A DNA stretch of 64,000 bases from Aquisalimonas sp007126095 (lineage in GTDB: Bacteria; Pseudomonadota; Gammaproteobacteria; Nitrococcales; Aquisalimonadaceae): positions 1-64,000 of the forward strand of contig NZ_JBLWFT010000002.1 of the NCBI RefSeq assembly GCF_048323695.1. Direction: 5' to 3'. Positions 1 through 7,473 of this stretch are shown in pieces. The notes below the pieces were generated by a model that was not told the origin of the DNA, searched no databases, and was given only the letters and a program-made list of their open reading frames with translations. The stretch's first letter is position 1. Every line of letters starts with the position of its first letter. Made by a program: the position numbers and the translations under genes.

Positions 1-68
1 AAGCCCTTGCGCATGTCCGTGACACCGGCGACCAGGTAGATGCGCGTGCCGGTCGGGGGCGCCATCAT
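1..68 (-). CDS. tnpB: IS66 TnpB (Orf2), N-terminal fragment cut by the window edge
   Basis: The minus strand from 68 translates as MMAPPTGTRIYLVAGVTDMR and continues KG, the conserved start of the IS66 Orf2/TnpB accessory protein, which usually runs to about 115 residues. Its ATG overlaps the tnpA stop codon (ATGA), so the two are translationally coupled. TnpB is needed for IS66 transposition, but its biochemical role is not well defined. Only about 22 codons are visible. Confidence 0.75.
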   Translation of the reverse strand, partial: MMAPPTGTRIYLVAGVTDMRKG

Positions 69-463
69 CGGCTCAGGACCTCCAGGACCACGCGCAGCGC
101 CGCACCGTCGGCGTCGCCGCGCACAACTACCCGATGGCCGCCGCTCAAGGTGATCTCCAGCTCCCCATTACCTGACGTTGGGGAACGCTTCGGCTCGGTA
201 GCCGCAGCGACAGGCGTGTCGGCCACGTGGATGGGCACAAGTGCCGCCGCGCTCGTGCCCGTGGTCTCCTGCAGCAGACCTTCACGATAGAGCTTGCGCC
301 ACCTGAAGAGCTGGTTGGCGTTGACGTCGTGGCGGCGGGCGACCACCGAGACCGAGGCGCCCTCGGTCAGCGTCTCCTCGACCACCCGCCGTTTGTAGCC
401 GAGCGTGAAACGCCGGCGCCTGTCGACGCCAACAGCCGGGGGATGTTCTTCGTTGATGTCCAC
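65..463 (-). CDS. tnpA: IS66 TnpA (Orf1), helix-turn-helix accessory protein
   Basis: This 132-residue protein has the IS66 Orf1 pattern: an N-terminal helix-turn-helix of the IS3/IS911 type (GYKRRVVEETLTEGASVSVV, then ARRHDVNANQLFRWRKLY) and a basic, poorly conserved C-terminal half ending VLEVLSR. I chose the GTG at 463 because a GGAGGCG ribosome-binding site lies just upstream; an ATG further up (526) would add a non-conserved leader. It is the first gene of the element and overlaps tnpB. It probably binds the IS ends or helps assemble the transposase. Confidence 0.75.
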   Translation of the reverse strand: MDINEEHPPAVGVDRRRRFTLGYKRRVVEETLTEGASVSVVARRHDVNANQLFRWRKLYREGLLQETTGTSAAALVPIHVADTPVAAATEPKRSPTSGNGELEITLSGGHRVVVRGDADGAALRVVLEVLSR

Positions 464-567
464 TTCGCCTCCAGGTGGACACCTACCCGGTGCCCACTTC
501 ACCCATGGAGACGCGATCATCGGCAATCACCGATACGACAGGAAGACGGTGCTCACCGGACGCTTAC

Positions 568-960
568 TACGACTCGGCCGTTGCGGCCGATGAAGTGGTG
601 GGATCACGGCCCGGGTACGAGCACGTAGCTCCGGCGCCGGTGATGCACTTAGTGGCCCAGGCGATCGAGCTCGCCCTAAAGGCATTTCTGCGCTGGAAAG
701 GCGTAAGCCTCAAGGGGATTGTCCGACTGGGACACGATCTTGAAGCGTGCTTGTCTGAGGCGAACAAGCATGGATTGGCGGAATATGTCGAACTTTCCGA
801 AGAGGAGCTAGATCTCTTTAGCCTTATTAGTCAATTACATTCATCAACCGAACTTCGATATATATGCACTGGAGCGAAGCAATTGCCAATATTTGGGCCG
901 CTGCAAACACTGGCGAAGCGTATATTGGACGCTATATGCCCAGCCGTGGGGTATCGCTAG
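568..960 (+). pseudogene. HEPN-domain-like protein, 5' end removed by IS66
   Basis: The reading frame to the right of the IS66 end translates into a helical protein with HEPN-like features: a Y-x-H-V-A-P..MHLVAQAIELALKAFL helix, a GHDLEACL segment, and a C-terminal RYICTGAKQLP motif. HEPN proteins are all-helical and often are RNases or toxin/defence partners. The upstream codons come from IS66 sequence, so the open frame from 475 is chimeric and the native start is lost. Bases from about 760 to 960 look more AT-rich than the flanking genes, consistent with acquired DNA. Family assignment is by pattern recognition only. Confidence 0.5.
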
Positions 961-964
961 GCGC

Positions 965-980
965 GCCCAACAATGCGTAT
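965..980 (+). other. Candidate left half of an integron attC site
   Basis: Five bases after the HEPN-like stop codon the sequence GCCCAAC fits the RYYYAAC core of attC sites and is followed by AATGCGT, a common continuation in cassette sites. The IS1111-type element begins at about 981. A GTTRRRY match (GTTGGAT) at 2487-2493, right of the element, could be the other core. Removing the IS would leave roughly 138 bp, near the upper size limit for attC. This is inference; I cannot test the stem pairing properly. Confidence 0.3.
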
Positions 981-995
981 ATGGACTCCTCCCGC

Positions 996-1235
996 AAGTA
1001 GGCAGAGACGGAGGTTGTGATCGAGGCACGTAGAGAGTCGGTTGCGGTCGTATATTCGGCCTTTTGGCGGAGTCTTGAGCTCCTGGCCTTCATGGAATCC
1101 GCACACCGGGAGCCAATCGCTGCCAACGGCTTCGAGGAGCCGTCATTGTTACCGGCTTTATCCAGTGTGGGGCCGACCTCGTTTGCCATGATCGTCGTGT
1201 CTCTGCGCAATCCGTGGTGTGACCAAATGCCTGGT
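996..1235 (-). ncRNA. Candidate bridge RNA / seekRNA of the IS1111 element
   Basis: No protein gene fits these 240 bases between the transposase stop and the inverted repeat. IS110-family elements use a structured RNA to choose target and donor DNA, and in the IS1111 group it is encoded downstream of the transposase. A small hairpin (stem 1139-1142/1153-1156) exposes a loop that on the minus strand reads AACAATG, identical to the target flank at 969-975. A second 7-mer, CGTATAT at 1049-1055, recurs at the junction 976-982. The RNA ends are not mapped. Confidence 0.45.
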
Positions 1236-2288
1236 TCAGGCAGCCACGGCGTGTGGCTGGTAGTTCCCGTTGAACGGGCGTTGGTGGATCCAGACGGCCC
1301 AGCAGATACGGGCCAGCTTGTTGGCGAGCGCACAGGTCGCCTTGTTGTGGTTGGTGCGTTGTTCCAGCGCGAGCGCCCAGGCCTGGAGGTGGTTCAGTGG
1401 TTTGCCTTGGGCGGCGAGTTGTTTGGCGCGACTGAGGACGGCGCGAGCACCGTGGGTGAGCAGGGTTCGCAGATAGGGATCGCCCCGCTTCGAGATGCGC
1501 CCCAGTCGTCGTCGCATGCCGGAGCTGTTCTCCCGAGGGGTCAGGCCGAGCCAGGCGGCGAGATGGCGACCGTTCGAGAACTGATGCGGCGAGCCGACTG
1601 CCGCCACCAGGGCGGTGGCGCTGAGCAGGCCGACGCCAGGAATGGCCATCAGCGTCTGAGCCGCGGAGTTCGATCGGGCGAATGCGTCCAATTGCTGCTC
1701 AGTTCGTTCGATTCGTGCCTCCAGGCTGAGGATATCGCCAACCACGTCAAGCAGGGCGATGCGCAGCGCGTAGGGGACGCGCTCGTCGTCAATGGCCTGA
1801 GGCGCGGCCTTGACCGCATTGCCGGCGCCACGTGGCAACTCAATCCCCTGTTCCCGCAACAGGGCACGCAAGGCGTTAATCCGCGCCGTGCGAGCGGCCA
1901 TCCATTGGGAGCGGATGCGATGGAGTCCCTGAATGGCTTGCTGGTGCTCGGTTTTTACCGCCACATCCAGAATCTCGCCACAGCGGGCGGCTTCGAGCAG
2001 CGCCTCGGCATCGGCGCGGTCGGTCTTGTTGCGACGTCGGTAGGGGCGGACGTACTGCGCGGGCAGCAAACGAACGGTGAACCCCTGACGGGCGAGTTTG
2101 CGCCCCCAGAAGTGGGCCGTGCCGCAGGCTTCCATGACCACGGTGGCGACCTCCCGGTTCTGAAAGAAGCACTGGAACTGGGAGCGGCTCAGACGCTGGC
2201 GCTCGATGATCTTTCCGTTGCCGTCGGAGACGGCGATCTCGAAGACCGTTTTTGCCAGATCAACGGCGATGGTCATACTGGTGGACAT
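1236..2288 (-). CDS. IS110/IS1111-family DEDD transposase
   Basis: This 350-residue recombinase has the N-terminal RuvC-like DEDD domain (IAVDLAKTVFEIAV, then VVMEACGTAHFWGR, NKTDRADAEALLEA) and the C-terminal domain found in all IS110 transposases (MAIPGVGLLSATALVAAVG, FSNGRHLAAWLGLTPRENSS, RGDPYLRTLLTHGARA). Length is normal and there is no frameshift, so it is probably active. Start is the ATG at 2288, with GGAGGAG just upstream. It works with the RNA encoded after it to excise and insert the element without the usual target duplication. The product name is secure at family level. Confidence 0.9.
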   Translation of the reverse strand: MSTSMTIAVDLAKTVFEIAVSDGNGKIIERQRLSRSQFQCFFQNREVATVVMEACGTAHFWGRKLARQGFTVRLLPAQYVRPYRRRNKTDRADAEALLEAARCGEILDVAVKTEHQQAIQGLHRIRSQWMAARTARINALRALLREQGIELPRGAGNAVKAAPQAIDDERVPYALRIALLDVVGDILSLEARIERTEQQLDAFARSNSAAQTLMAIPGVGLLSATALVAAVGSPHQFSNGRHLAAWLGLTPRENSSGMRRRLGRISKRGDPYLRTLLTHGARAVLSRAKQLAAQGKPLNHLQAWALALEQRTNHNKATCALANKLARICWAVWIHQRPFNGNYQPHAVAA

Positions 2289-2497
2289 GGGCTCCTCCTG
2301 TTCTTCATTGCTGCAAGCGACACTTCCAGCATGGCACCGGGATGCCGAATAAGAGGGCGGGAGGAGTCCATCCCATCACTGCAGCCGACGCGAAACCGCT
2401 ATGACCTTGCCCGGCCAAATTGGACACGTTCATGCGGCCCGTGGACTTCCCCGGCACTGCGGACAATCCGGCGCCATGATTGAAGTGTTGGATAAAT

Positions 2498-2514
2498 GTT
2501 GCGTGATGCGCAAC
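2498..2514. promoter_or_regulatory. Palindrome upstream of higB, likely HigA operator
   Basis: GTTGCG-TGATG-CGCAAC is a perfect 6-bp inverted repeat with a 5-bp spacer, ending 17 bases before the proposed higB start. Many HigA/XRE antitoxins bind a palindrome of this size that overlaps their own promoter and repress the operon, so autoregulation is the simplest reading. Binding is not shown by sequence alone. Confidence 0.45.
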
Positions 2515-2530
2515 GTGGTACAGTTCCGAC

Positions 2531-2809
2531 CTGATCAAATCATTCCGCCACGAGGGGCTTCGGCGGTTCAACGAGTCGGGGAGCGTCGCTGGTATCCAGC
2601 CGCAGCATGCGTCGCGGCTTAGGATGCGGCTTGCCGCACTTGATACCGCAGCCAGCATCGACGATATGAAAATCCCGGGGTTTCGGCTGCATCCGCTCAA
2701 GGGAGGCGACCGGGGCCGGTGGTCGATCTGGGTCAACGGCAACTGGCGTTTGACCTTCGAGTTCCGCGACGGAAACGCCTACGTTCTAGATTACGAGGAC
2801 TACGCCTGA
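2531..2809 (+). CDS. higB: HigB-family (RelE/ParE fold) mRNA interferase toxin, apparent CTG start
   Basis: HigB toxins cut mRNA on the ribosome. The frame gives a full 92-residue HigB if read from CTG at 2531 (IKSFRHEGLRRFNESGS, then AGIQPQHASRLRMRLAALD, PGFRLHPLKG, WSIWVNGNWRLTFEF, DYEDYA), the normal length and N-terminus for this family. The first in-frame ATG (2624) would delete the first third of the fold. An in-frame TGA lies a few codons upstream, so no other common start is available; CTG replaces the usual ATG. The stop overlaps higA (TGATG). A mutation that weakens toxin translation is possible. Confidence 0.75.
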   Translation: MIKSFRHEGLRRFNESGSVAGIQPQHASRLRMRLAALDTAASIDDMKIPGFRLHPLKGGDRGRWSIWVNGNWRLTFEFRDGNAYVLDYEDYA

Positions 2810-3126
2810 TGACTATGCACAACCCTCCCCATCCGGGTGAATTTATCCGCGAGGTCTACCTTGAGCCCTTCGAGCTGAGAGCCCGGTATCTTGCCGCTAA
2901 GCTCAAGGTCTCGCCGTCTACCGTGGCGCGCCTCCTTCAGGGGCGGAGCGCCGTGAGCCCAGAGATGGCATTGCGTCTTTCGAAGACGCTTGGTCGCTCT
3001 CCGGAGAGCTGGCTGGCGATGCAGGATCATTATGATCTTTGGTGCGCTCGGAGGAGCGTGGACCTGGAGGGAGTAGAATCCCTGCAGTTCGATGAGCCCA
3101 ACAACGGAACGCAGTCGACACGCTAA
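2809..3126 (+). CDS. higA: HigA-family XRE antitoxin
   Basis: This 105-residue protein begins MTMHNPPHPGEFIREVYLEP, the standard HigA opening, followed by an XRE helix-turn-helix (YLAAKLKVSPSTVARLLQGR, SAVSPEMALRLSKTLGRSPE SWLAMQ). HigA binds and neutralises HigB and represses the operon by DNA binding. Its ATG overlaps the higB stop, so translation is coupled; a second in-frame ATG at 2815 is an alternative. Toxin-first order is typical of higBA. The module sits beside IS elements and possible cassette sequence, the usual setting for mobile or cassette-borne higBA. Confidence 0.85.
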   Translation: MTMHNPPHPGEFIREVYLEPFELRARYLAAKLKVSPSTVARLLQGRSAVSPEMALRLSKTLGRSPESWLAMQDHYDLWCARRSVDLEGVESLQFDEPNNGTQSTR

Positions 3127-3266
3127 CGCACCAACCTGACGTTATGCGGCTGTTCTGTGGTTACTACCGAACGTCCCCCGGCGCAGCGGAACAGAGATCC
3201 AATCCAGGTGGCGCAAGACACGTGCGACCGGCATTTCCGGCTCCTCCGATGACCTGCGGGGCTGCC

Positions 3267-4403
3267 TCACTCCCGCCCGGCAATCGCCGCCAACGCCTCC
3301 TCCAACCGGGCCACCGTCCGGTCCACGTGCTGGAGTTTGTCCAGCCCGAACAGGCCGATCCGGAACGTGCGGAAGTCCTCCGGTTCGTCGCACATGAGTG
3401 GCACGCCGGCTGCCGTCTGCAGGCCTTGGTCCGCGAAGGCGCGGCCGTTGTGCAGGGCGGGGTTGTCGGTGTGGCAGACGACGACACCCGGCGCCTGGAA
3501 TCCCTCGGCGGCGACGCTGGCAAAGCCGTGTTCCGAGAGCAGCCCGCGAACGCGTTTGCCCAGCTCGATCTGCCGTTCCCGCAGGGTTTCCAGGCCGGCG
3601 GCCTCGGTCTCCCGCAGGGTGTCGCGGAAGCGGGCCAGGCTGTCCGTGGGCATGGTGGCGTGATAGGCGTGGCCGCCGTCTTCATAGGAGCGCATGATGG
3701 CGCGCCACTTGCTGAGGTCCAGCGCAAAACTCGTGCTGGTGGTCTGCGCCAGGCGCTCCTCCGCTGCGGCGCTCAGCATCACCAGCCCGGCGCAGGGCGA
3801 CGCGCTCCAGCCCTTCTGTGGTGCGCTGATGAGCACGTCGACGCCCAGTGCGCGCATGTCCACCCACAGCGCGCCGGAGGCGATGCAGTCGAGGACGAAC
3901 AGGCCGCCGACTTCGTGTGCCGCGTCAGCGAGGGCTCGCACGTAGTCGTCCGGCAGAAGAATGCCGGAGGACGTCTCCACGTGGGGCGCGAAGACCACGG
4001 CGGGCTGCTCGGCGCGGATGGCTGCTACTGCCTCCTCCACCGGCGGCGGAGCGTATGCGGCGGGGTGCTGTGCGGTCGTGGGCTGCGCTTTGAGTACGGT
4101 GGCGGCGGAGGCGATGCCGCCGGTGTCGAGGATCTGCGTCCAGCGATAGCTGAACCAGCCGTTGCGGATCACCAGGCAGCGCTGGCCGGTGGCGAACTGG
4201 CGCGCCACCGCCTCCATGGCCCAGGTGCCGCCTCCGGGGACCACGACGGCCGCCTCGGCTCCGTAGACGCGCCGCAGCCCGGCCGACAGATCACGCATCA
4301 CGCCCTGGAACGCGGCGGACATGTGGTTCATGGAGCGATCGGTGAACACCACCGAGTATTCCAGGAGTTGGCGCGGTTCCTGCCCCGGTGCCTGCGCGGA
4401 CAT
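3267..4403 (-). CDS. Class V PLP-dependent aminotransferase (alanine-glyoxylate aminotransferase-like)
   Basis: This 378-residue fold-type I enzyme resembles the serine/alanine-glyoxylate/serine-pyruvate aminotransferase group. Visible features are the VVVPGGGTWAMEA phosphate-cup segment near residues 52-64, HVETSSG at 141-147, the PLP-nitrogen aspartate in FVLDCIAS (D172), and the Schiff-base lysine in SAPQKGW (K197). Start is ATG 4403 with GGAGG six bases upstream. Substrate cannot be fixed from sequence; photorespiratory-type glyoxylate or serine metabolism is likely. It is transcribed away from the mazG-like pair and appears to be a single-gene unit. Confidence 0.8.
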   Translation of the reverse strand: MSAQAPGQEPRQLLEYSVVFTDRSMNHMSAAFQGVMRDLSAGLRRVYGAEAAVVVPGGGTWAMEAVARQFATGQRCLVIRNGWFSYRWTQILDTGGIASAATVLKAQPTTAQHPAAYAPPPVEEAVAAIRAEQPAVVFAPHVETSSGILLPDDYVRALADAAHEVGGLFVLDCIASGALWVDMRALGVDVLISAPQKGWSASPCAGLVMLSAAAEERLAQTTSTSFALDLSKWRAIMRSYEDGGHAYHATMPTDSLARFRDTLRETEAAGLETLRERQIELGKRVRGLLSEHGFASVAAEGFQAPGVVVCHTDNPALHNGRAFADQGLQTAAGVPLMCDEPEDFRTFRIGLFGLDKLQHVDRTVARLEEALAAIAGRE

Positions 4404-4684
4404 GCGAGCCTCCAGCGTGGTTGTTGCCGACAGGGACAGGTGTACGCCGATTCGGCGTTGTTCGGCAAGTGCTTAAGAGGCCGCCGGTCCGAGTAGTGGT
4501 CGTAGAGGCTGGATCCGGGCACCGGAATGTCCCGGGCGGGAATCAGCATCACGAGGAGGTGGTCACGCCCACGCATGTATCGACCGCTTCCGGCGGGCAG
4601 TCCAGAATGGTGTCAATCACCCCGCGCCCCTTTAGGGTGAACAGGGTCAATTTGCGGTCGGGCCGTGGCTTGGTAGGAGCCCAG
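4404..4684. other. Intergenic region between divergent genes
   Basis: These 281 bases separate the aminotransferase from the mazG-like gene and should contain both promoters. I see no convincing gene and no clear sigma-70 boxes. A short GGTG-TCAAT-CACC inverted repeat near 4610-4622 and the ribosome-binding site TAGGAG just before 4685 are the only notable elements. Confidence 0.4.
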
Positions 4685-5056
4685 ATGTCTGAATTCCAGT
4701 ACCTCCGCGATAGGGTTCGCGCGTTCGCCGAGATCCGCGACTGGGACGCGTTTCATTCGCCCAAGAACCTCACCATGGCACTCGGCGGTGAGGTGTCCGA
4801 GCTGCTGGATCTTTTCCAGTGGCTGACCGAGGCACGGTCGTATGAGCTAACGCCCGAGCAACGGCAGGCGGCGGCCCATGAGATCGCGGATGTGCAGATC
4901 TACCTGCTGCGGCTGGCCGACAAGCTCAGCGTGGATATTCCGAGTGCGGTGGAAGAGAAGATGGCGATCAACGAGCAGCGCTACCCGGCTGATCTGGTGC
5001 GGGGTTCGGCACGGAAGTACTCGGCCTATCAGGGCAACAAAGACGCCGACTCGTGA
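4685..5056 (+). CDS. MazG-like (dCTPase/RS21-C6 type) nucleotide pyrophosphohydrolase
   Basis: A 123-residue all-alpha NTP pyrophosphohydrolase, which would hydrolyse (d)NTPs to (d)NMP and pyrophosphate. The metal-binding motifs are complete: E36-x-x-E39 in GGEVSELLDLFQWL and E66-x-x-D69 in AHEIADVQIYLLRLAD. The small single-domain form, the WDAFHSPKNLTMAL segment before the first motif and the QRYPAD tail match the dCTPase/RS21-C6 group rather than two-domain MazG. Start ATG 4685 has TAGGAG upstream. Its last codons overlap the next gene (5053-5056, GTGA), so the two proteins are translationally coupled and probably act together, for example in nucleotide depletion during phage attack. Confidence 0.85.
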   Translation: MSEFQYLRDRVRAFAEIRDWDAFHSPKNLTMALGGEVSELLDLFQWLTEARSYELTPEQRQAAAHEIADVQIYLLRLADKLSVDIPSAVEEKMAINEQRYPADLVRGSARKYSAYQGNKDADS

Positions 5057-7434
5057 TTGTCTATACCGCCACCAAGGCCACCTTCATCGAGGATGTGCGC
5101 CGCAACCGGATTCACGAAAAGATCCTGCTGGAGTTCCGGCGTCGGCTGTCGCGCTCGGTGGCGGTGGGCGAGGTGGATGCCTGGCGCAACTCCCTGCAGT
5201 TCATGTCGAACCTGCTCCACGACCCGGAGATTCCGGCCGACGCGGGCGTGTCTTTGGAGTACCACATTCCGCTCACCAGCAAACGCATTGATTTCATCTT
5301 GACCGGGGAGAGCGAGGCGCGCGAGGAGACCGCCGTCATCGTCGAGCTCAAGCAGTGGCAGCAGGCCGAGGCTCTGGAGCGGGACGGCATCATCAGCACG
5401 CCGCTCGGCGGACGCTGGCGCGAGACGAGCCATCCGTCCTATCAGGCGTGGACGTACGCTGCCCTGATCGAGGACTACAACGAAACGGTCCGCACTGAGT
5501 CGATTCGCCTCGTGCCCTGTGTCTACCTGCACAATCTCGACGATGACGGCGCCGTGAACGATCCGGTGTACGCGCCCCATACCTCCCGCGCGCCGGTATT
5601 CATCTCCCGCGACGCCGAGCGCCTGGCCGGGTTTCTCAAGCGCCATGTGCGCTACGGCGACCGCCGGGACATCCTCTACCGAATCGAAAACGGCCGCATT
5701 CGCCCCTCGCGCAGCCTGGCTGACGCAGTGTTGTCCATGCTTCAGGGCAACGATGCGTTCGTAATGATTGACGACCAGAAGGTGGCCTTCGAGAAGGCTC
5801 TGGAGCTGGCGCATCGCGCCCAGCAAGGACAGCGGCAGGTGCTGATCATCGAGGGTGGGCCGGGCACGGGCAAGTCGGTGCTGGCCGTCAACCTGCTGGC
5901 CCGCCTGACCGATCGCGAACTCGTCACCCAGTATGTCTCGCGCAATGCCGCGCCGCGGGCGGTCTACGAGGCGCAGTTGACCGGCTCCTTCAGGAAGAGC
6001 CGGATCAGCAACCTGTTTCGCGGGTCCGGCGCGTTCGTGGATAGCGAAACCGATGCGTTCGATGCCCTGCTCGTGGACGAGGCGCACCGGCTCAACGAGA
6101 AGAGCGGCCTGTATGGCAACCTGGGCGAGCATCAGGTCAAGGAGATCATGCAGGCGGGCCGGTTGTCCGTGTTCTTCGTGGATGAGGCGCAGCGGGTGAC
6201 CTTGAAAGATGTCGGCACGCGGGCGGAGATACGCCACTGGGCCGAGCATCTGGGCGCCGAGGTAACGGAGCTGCAACTCGCCTCGCAGTTTCGCTGCGGC
6301 GGGTCGGACGGCTATCTCGCGTTCGTGGACCATCTGCTGCAGATTCGGGAGACGGCCAATGACGCGATTGAGTCTGTGGATTACGACATCCGGGTGATGG
6401 ATTCTCCCCACGCGCTACGCCAGGCGGTGCTGGCTCACAACGCGAACAACCGCGCCCGCATGGTGGCCGGGTACTGCTGGGACTGGAACAGCAAGAAGGA
6501 CCCGGCCGCCATGGACATCGAACTGCCGGAACACGATTTCGCCGCTCAGTGGAACCTGACGAAAGACGGCAGCCTGTGGGCTCTGGCCGAGCACTCCGTG
6601 GAGCAGATCGGCTGTATTCACACTATCCAGGGGCTGGAACTGGATTACGTGGGAGTGATCATCGGGCCGGACCTGGTAGTGCGCGATGGCGAAATCCACA
6701 CCGACGGCCGCGAGCGGTCGTCTATGGATCGCTCAGTCCGGGGTATCCGCAAGCTCTACAAGGACGATCCCGAGACAGCCCGGCAGCAGGCCGACGCCAT
6801 CATCAAGAATACCTACCGCACGCTGCTGACCCGGGGCATGAAAGGGTGCTTCGTGTTCTGCACGGATCCGGAAACCAATGCGTGGCTCCGGCAACAGATC
6901 GAAACGCCGTCCGCCAACCCGGTGATGCGGTCGGCAGACTATGACGACCTTCCGTATCCTCTGTTGTCGCCCGAGGACGTCGAGCCTTATGAAAATGCCC
7001 TGCCGGTGTACGACCTGGCCGTGGCCGCCGGCGAGTTCAGTGATGCCCAGTCGGTGGAGGACTGCGACTGGATGCAGCGGCCGGAGTGGCTGAAACCACA
7101 ACCCGGGTATGTCGTGACCCGGGTGGTGGGCGAATCCATGAACAAACGCATTCCCAATGGCTCCTGGTGCGTGTTCCGCGCCAACCCCGGCGGCACGCGC
7201 GACGGCAAGATCGTGCTGGTGTCACATCGAGACATCCAGGACGATGACACCGGCGAACGCTACACCCTGAAGCGCTACCGCAGCGAGAAGGCGGCGGGTG
7301 ACGATGGCGAGTGGTACCACACCCGAATCGTGTTGAAGCCGGAGAGTCGTCTTTTCGGCTACCAGGACATCGAGCTGACTGAAGATGTCGCCACCGAGCT
7401 GCGAGTCATCGGGGAACTGGTGACCACGCTGTAA
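5053..7434 (+). CDS. Nuclease-helicase fused to a LexA-like S24 self-cleaving domain (DUF2075 type)
   Basis: This 793-residue protein has three parts. Residues 1-200 look like a PD-(D/E)XK nuclease (D80 in KRIDFIL, then E98-L-K100). Residues 240-640 are a DUF2075/superfamily 1-like helicase core: Walker A GGPGTGKS (268-275), Walker B LLVDEAH with D342/E343, a second VDEAQR motif, LASQFRCGG, and IHTIQGLELDYVGV near the end. Residues 650-793 are an S24 peptidase: a VAAGEF cleavage-like site (A659-G660), GESM serine S695 and YTLKRY lysine K740. The start is GTG 5053, overlapping the upstream pyrophosphohydrolase gene. LexA-like autocleavage suggests a switch triggered by DNA damage. The defence role is inference. 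Confidence 0.8.
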   Translation: MIVYTATKATFIEDVRRNRIHEKILLEFRRRLSRSVAVGEVDAWRNSLQFMSNLLHDPEIPADAGVSLEYHIPLTSKRIDFILTGESEAREETAVIVELKQWQQAEALERDGIISTPLGGRWRETSHPSYQAWTYAALIEDYNETVRTESIRLVPCVYLHNLDDDGAVNDPVYAPHTSRAPVFISRDAERLAGFLKRHVRYGDRRDILYRIENGRIRPSRSLADAVLSMLQGNDAFVMIDDQKVAFEKALELAHRAQQGQRQVLIIEGGPGTGKSVLAVNLLARLTDRELVTQYVSRNAAPRAVYEAQLTGSFRKSRISNLFRGSGAFVDSETDAFDALLVDEAHRLNEKSGLYGNLGEHQVKEIMQAGRLSVFFVDEAQRVTLKDVGTRAEIRHWAEHLGAEVTELQLASQFRCGGSDGYLAFVDHLLQIRETANDAIESVDYDIRVMDSPHALRQAVLAHNANNRARMVAGYCWDWNSKKDPAAMDIELPEHDFAAQWNLTKDGSLWALAEHSVEQIGCIHTIQGLELDYVGVIIGPDLVVRDGEIHTDGRERSSMDRSVRGIRKLYKDDPETARQQADAIIKNTYRTLLTRGMKGCFVFCTDPETNAWLRQQIETPSANPVMRSADYDDLPYPLLSPEDVEPYENALPVYDLAVAAGEFSDAQSVEDCDWMQRPEWLKPQPGYVVTRVVGESMNKRIPNGSWCVFRANPGGTRDGKIVLVSHRDIQDDDTGERYTLKRYRSEKAAGDDGEWYHTRIVLKPESRLFGYQDIELTEDVATELRVIGELVTTL

Positions 7435-7473
7435 ATCCAACATAAGTTCGCCGCAGCCCACGCCCGTATACCC

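Larger units (their letters stand above)
1..567 (-). mobile_element. IS66-family insertion sequence, right-hand part only
   Basis: The window opens inside an IS66 element read on the minus strand: tnpA followed by the first codons of tnpB, overlapping in the ATGA manner usual for IS66. The outer end is placed at 567 because the reverse complement of the bases ending there begins GTAAGCGTCCGGTGAGCACC, the style of terminal repeat seen in IS66 elements. The rest, including the large tnpC transposase, lies beyond the window edge. The element ends inside a HEPN-like reading frame. Confidence 0.8.
981..2371 (-). mobile_element. IS110-family (IS1111 group) insertion sequence
   Basis: A DEDD-type transposase gene on the minus strand is enclosed by a perfect 15-bp inverted repeat: ATGGACTCCTCCCGC at 981-995 and its complement at 2357-2371. 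Subterminal inverted repeats are characteristic of the IS1111 group, so the true ends probably lie a few bases outside. The side upstream of the gene is short (about 70-80 bp), while the downstream side is long (about 240 bp). That is the layout known for IS1111 elements, which carry their guide RNA after the transposase. The element looks complete. Confidence 0.75.

Noticed and set aside
1017..2483. A 488-codon plus-strand frame across the IS1111 transposase
   Set aside because: The minus strand encodes a complete IS110-family transposase; the plus frame runs through both IS ends and has no domain.
3120..3170. A possible attC after higA (TAACG...CGTTA)
   Set aside because: The loop is only 11 bases and neither RYYYAAC nor GTTRRRY is matched, so it does not meet attC rules.
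5029..6411. A 460-codon minus-strand frame inside the nuclease-helicase gene
   Set aside because: Antisense of conserved helicase motifs; no start context or homology of its own.
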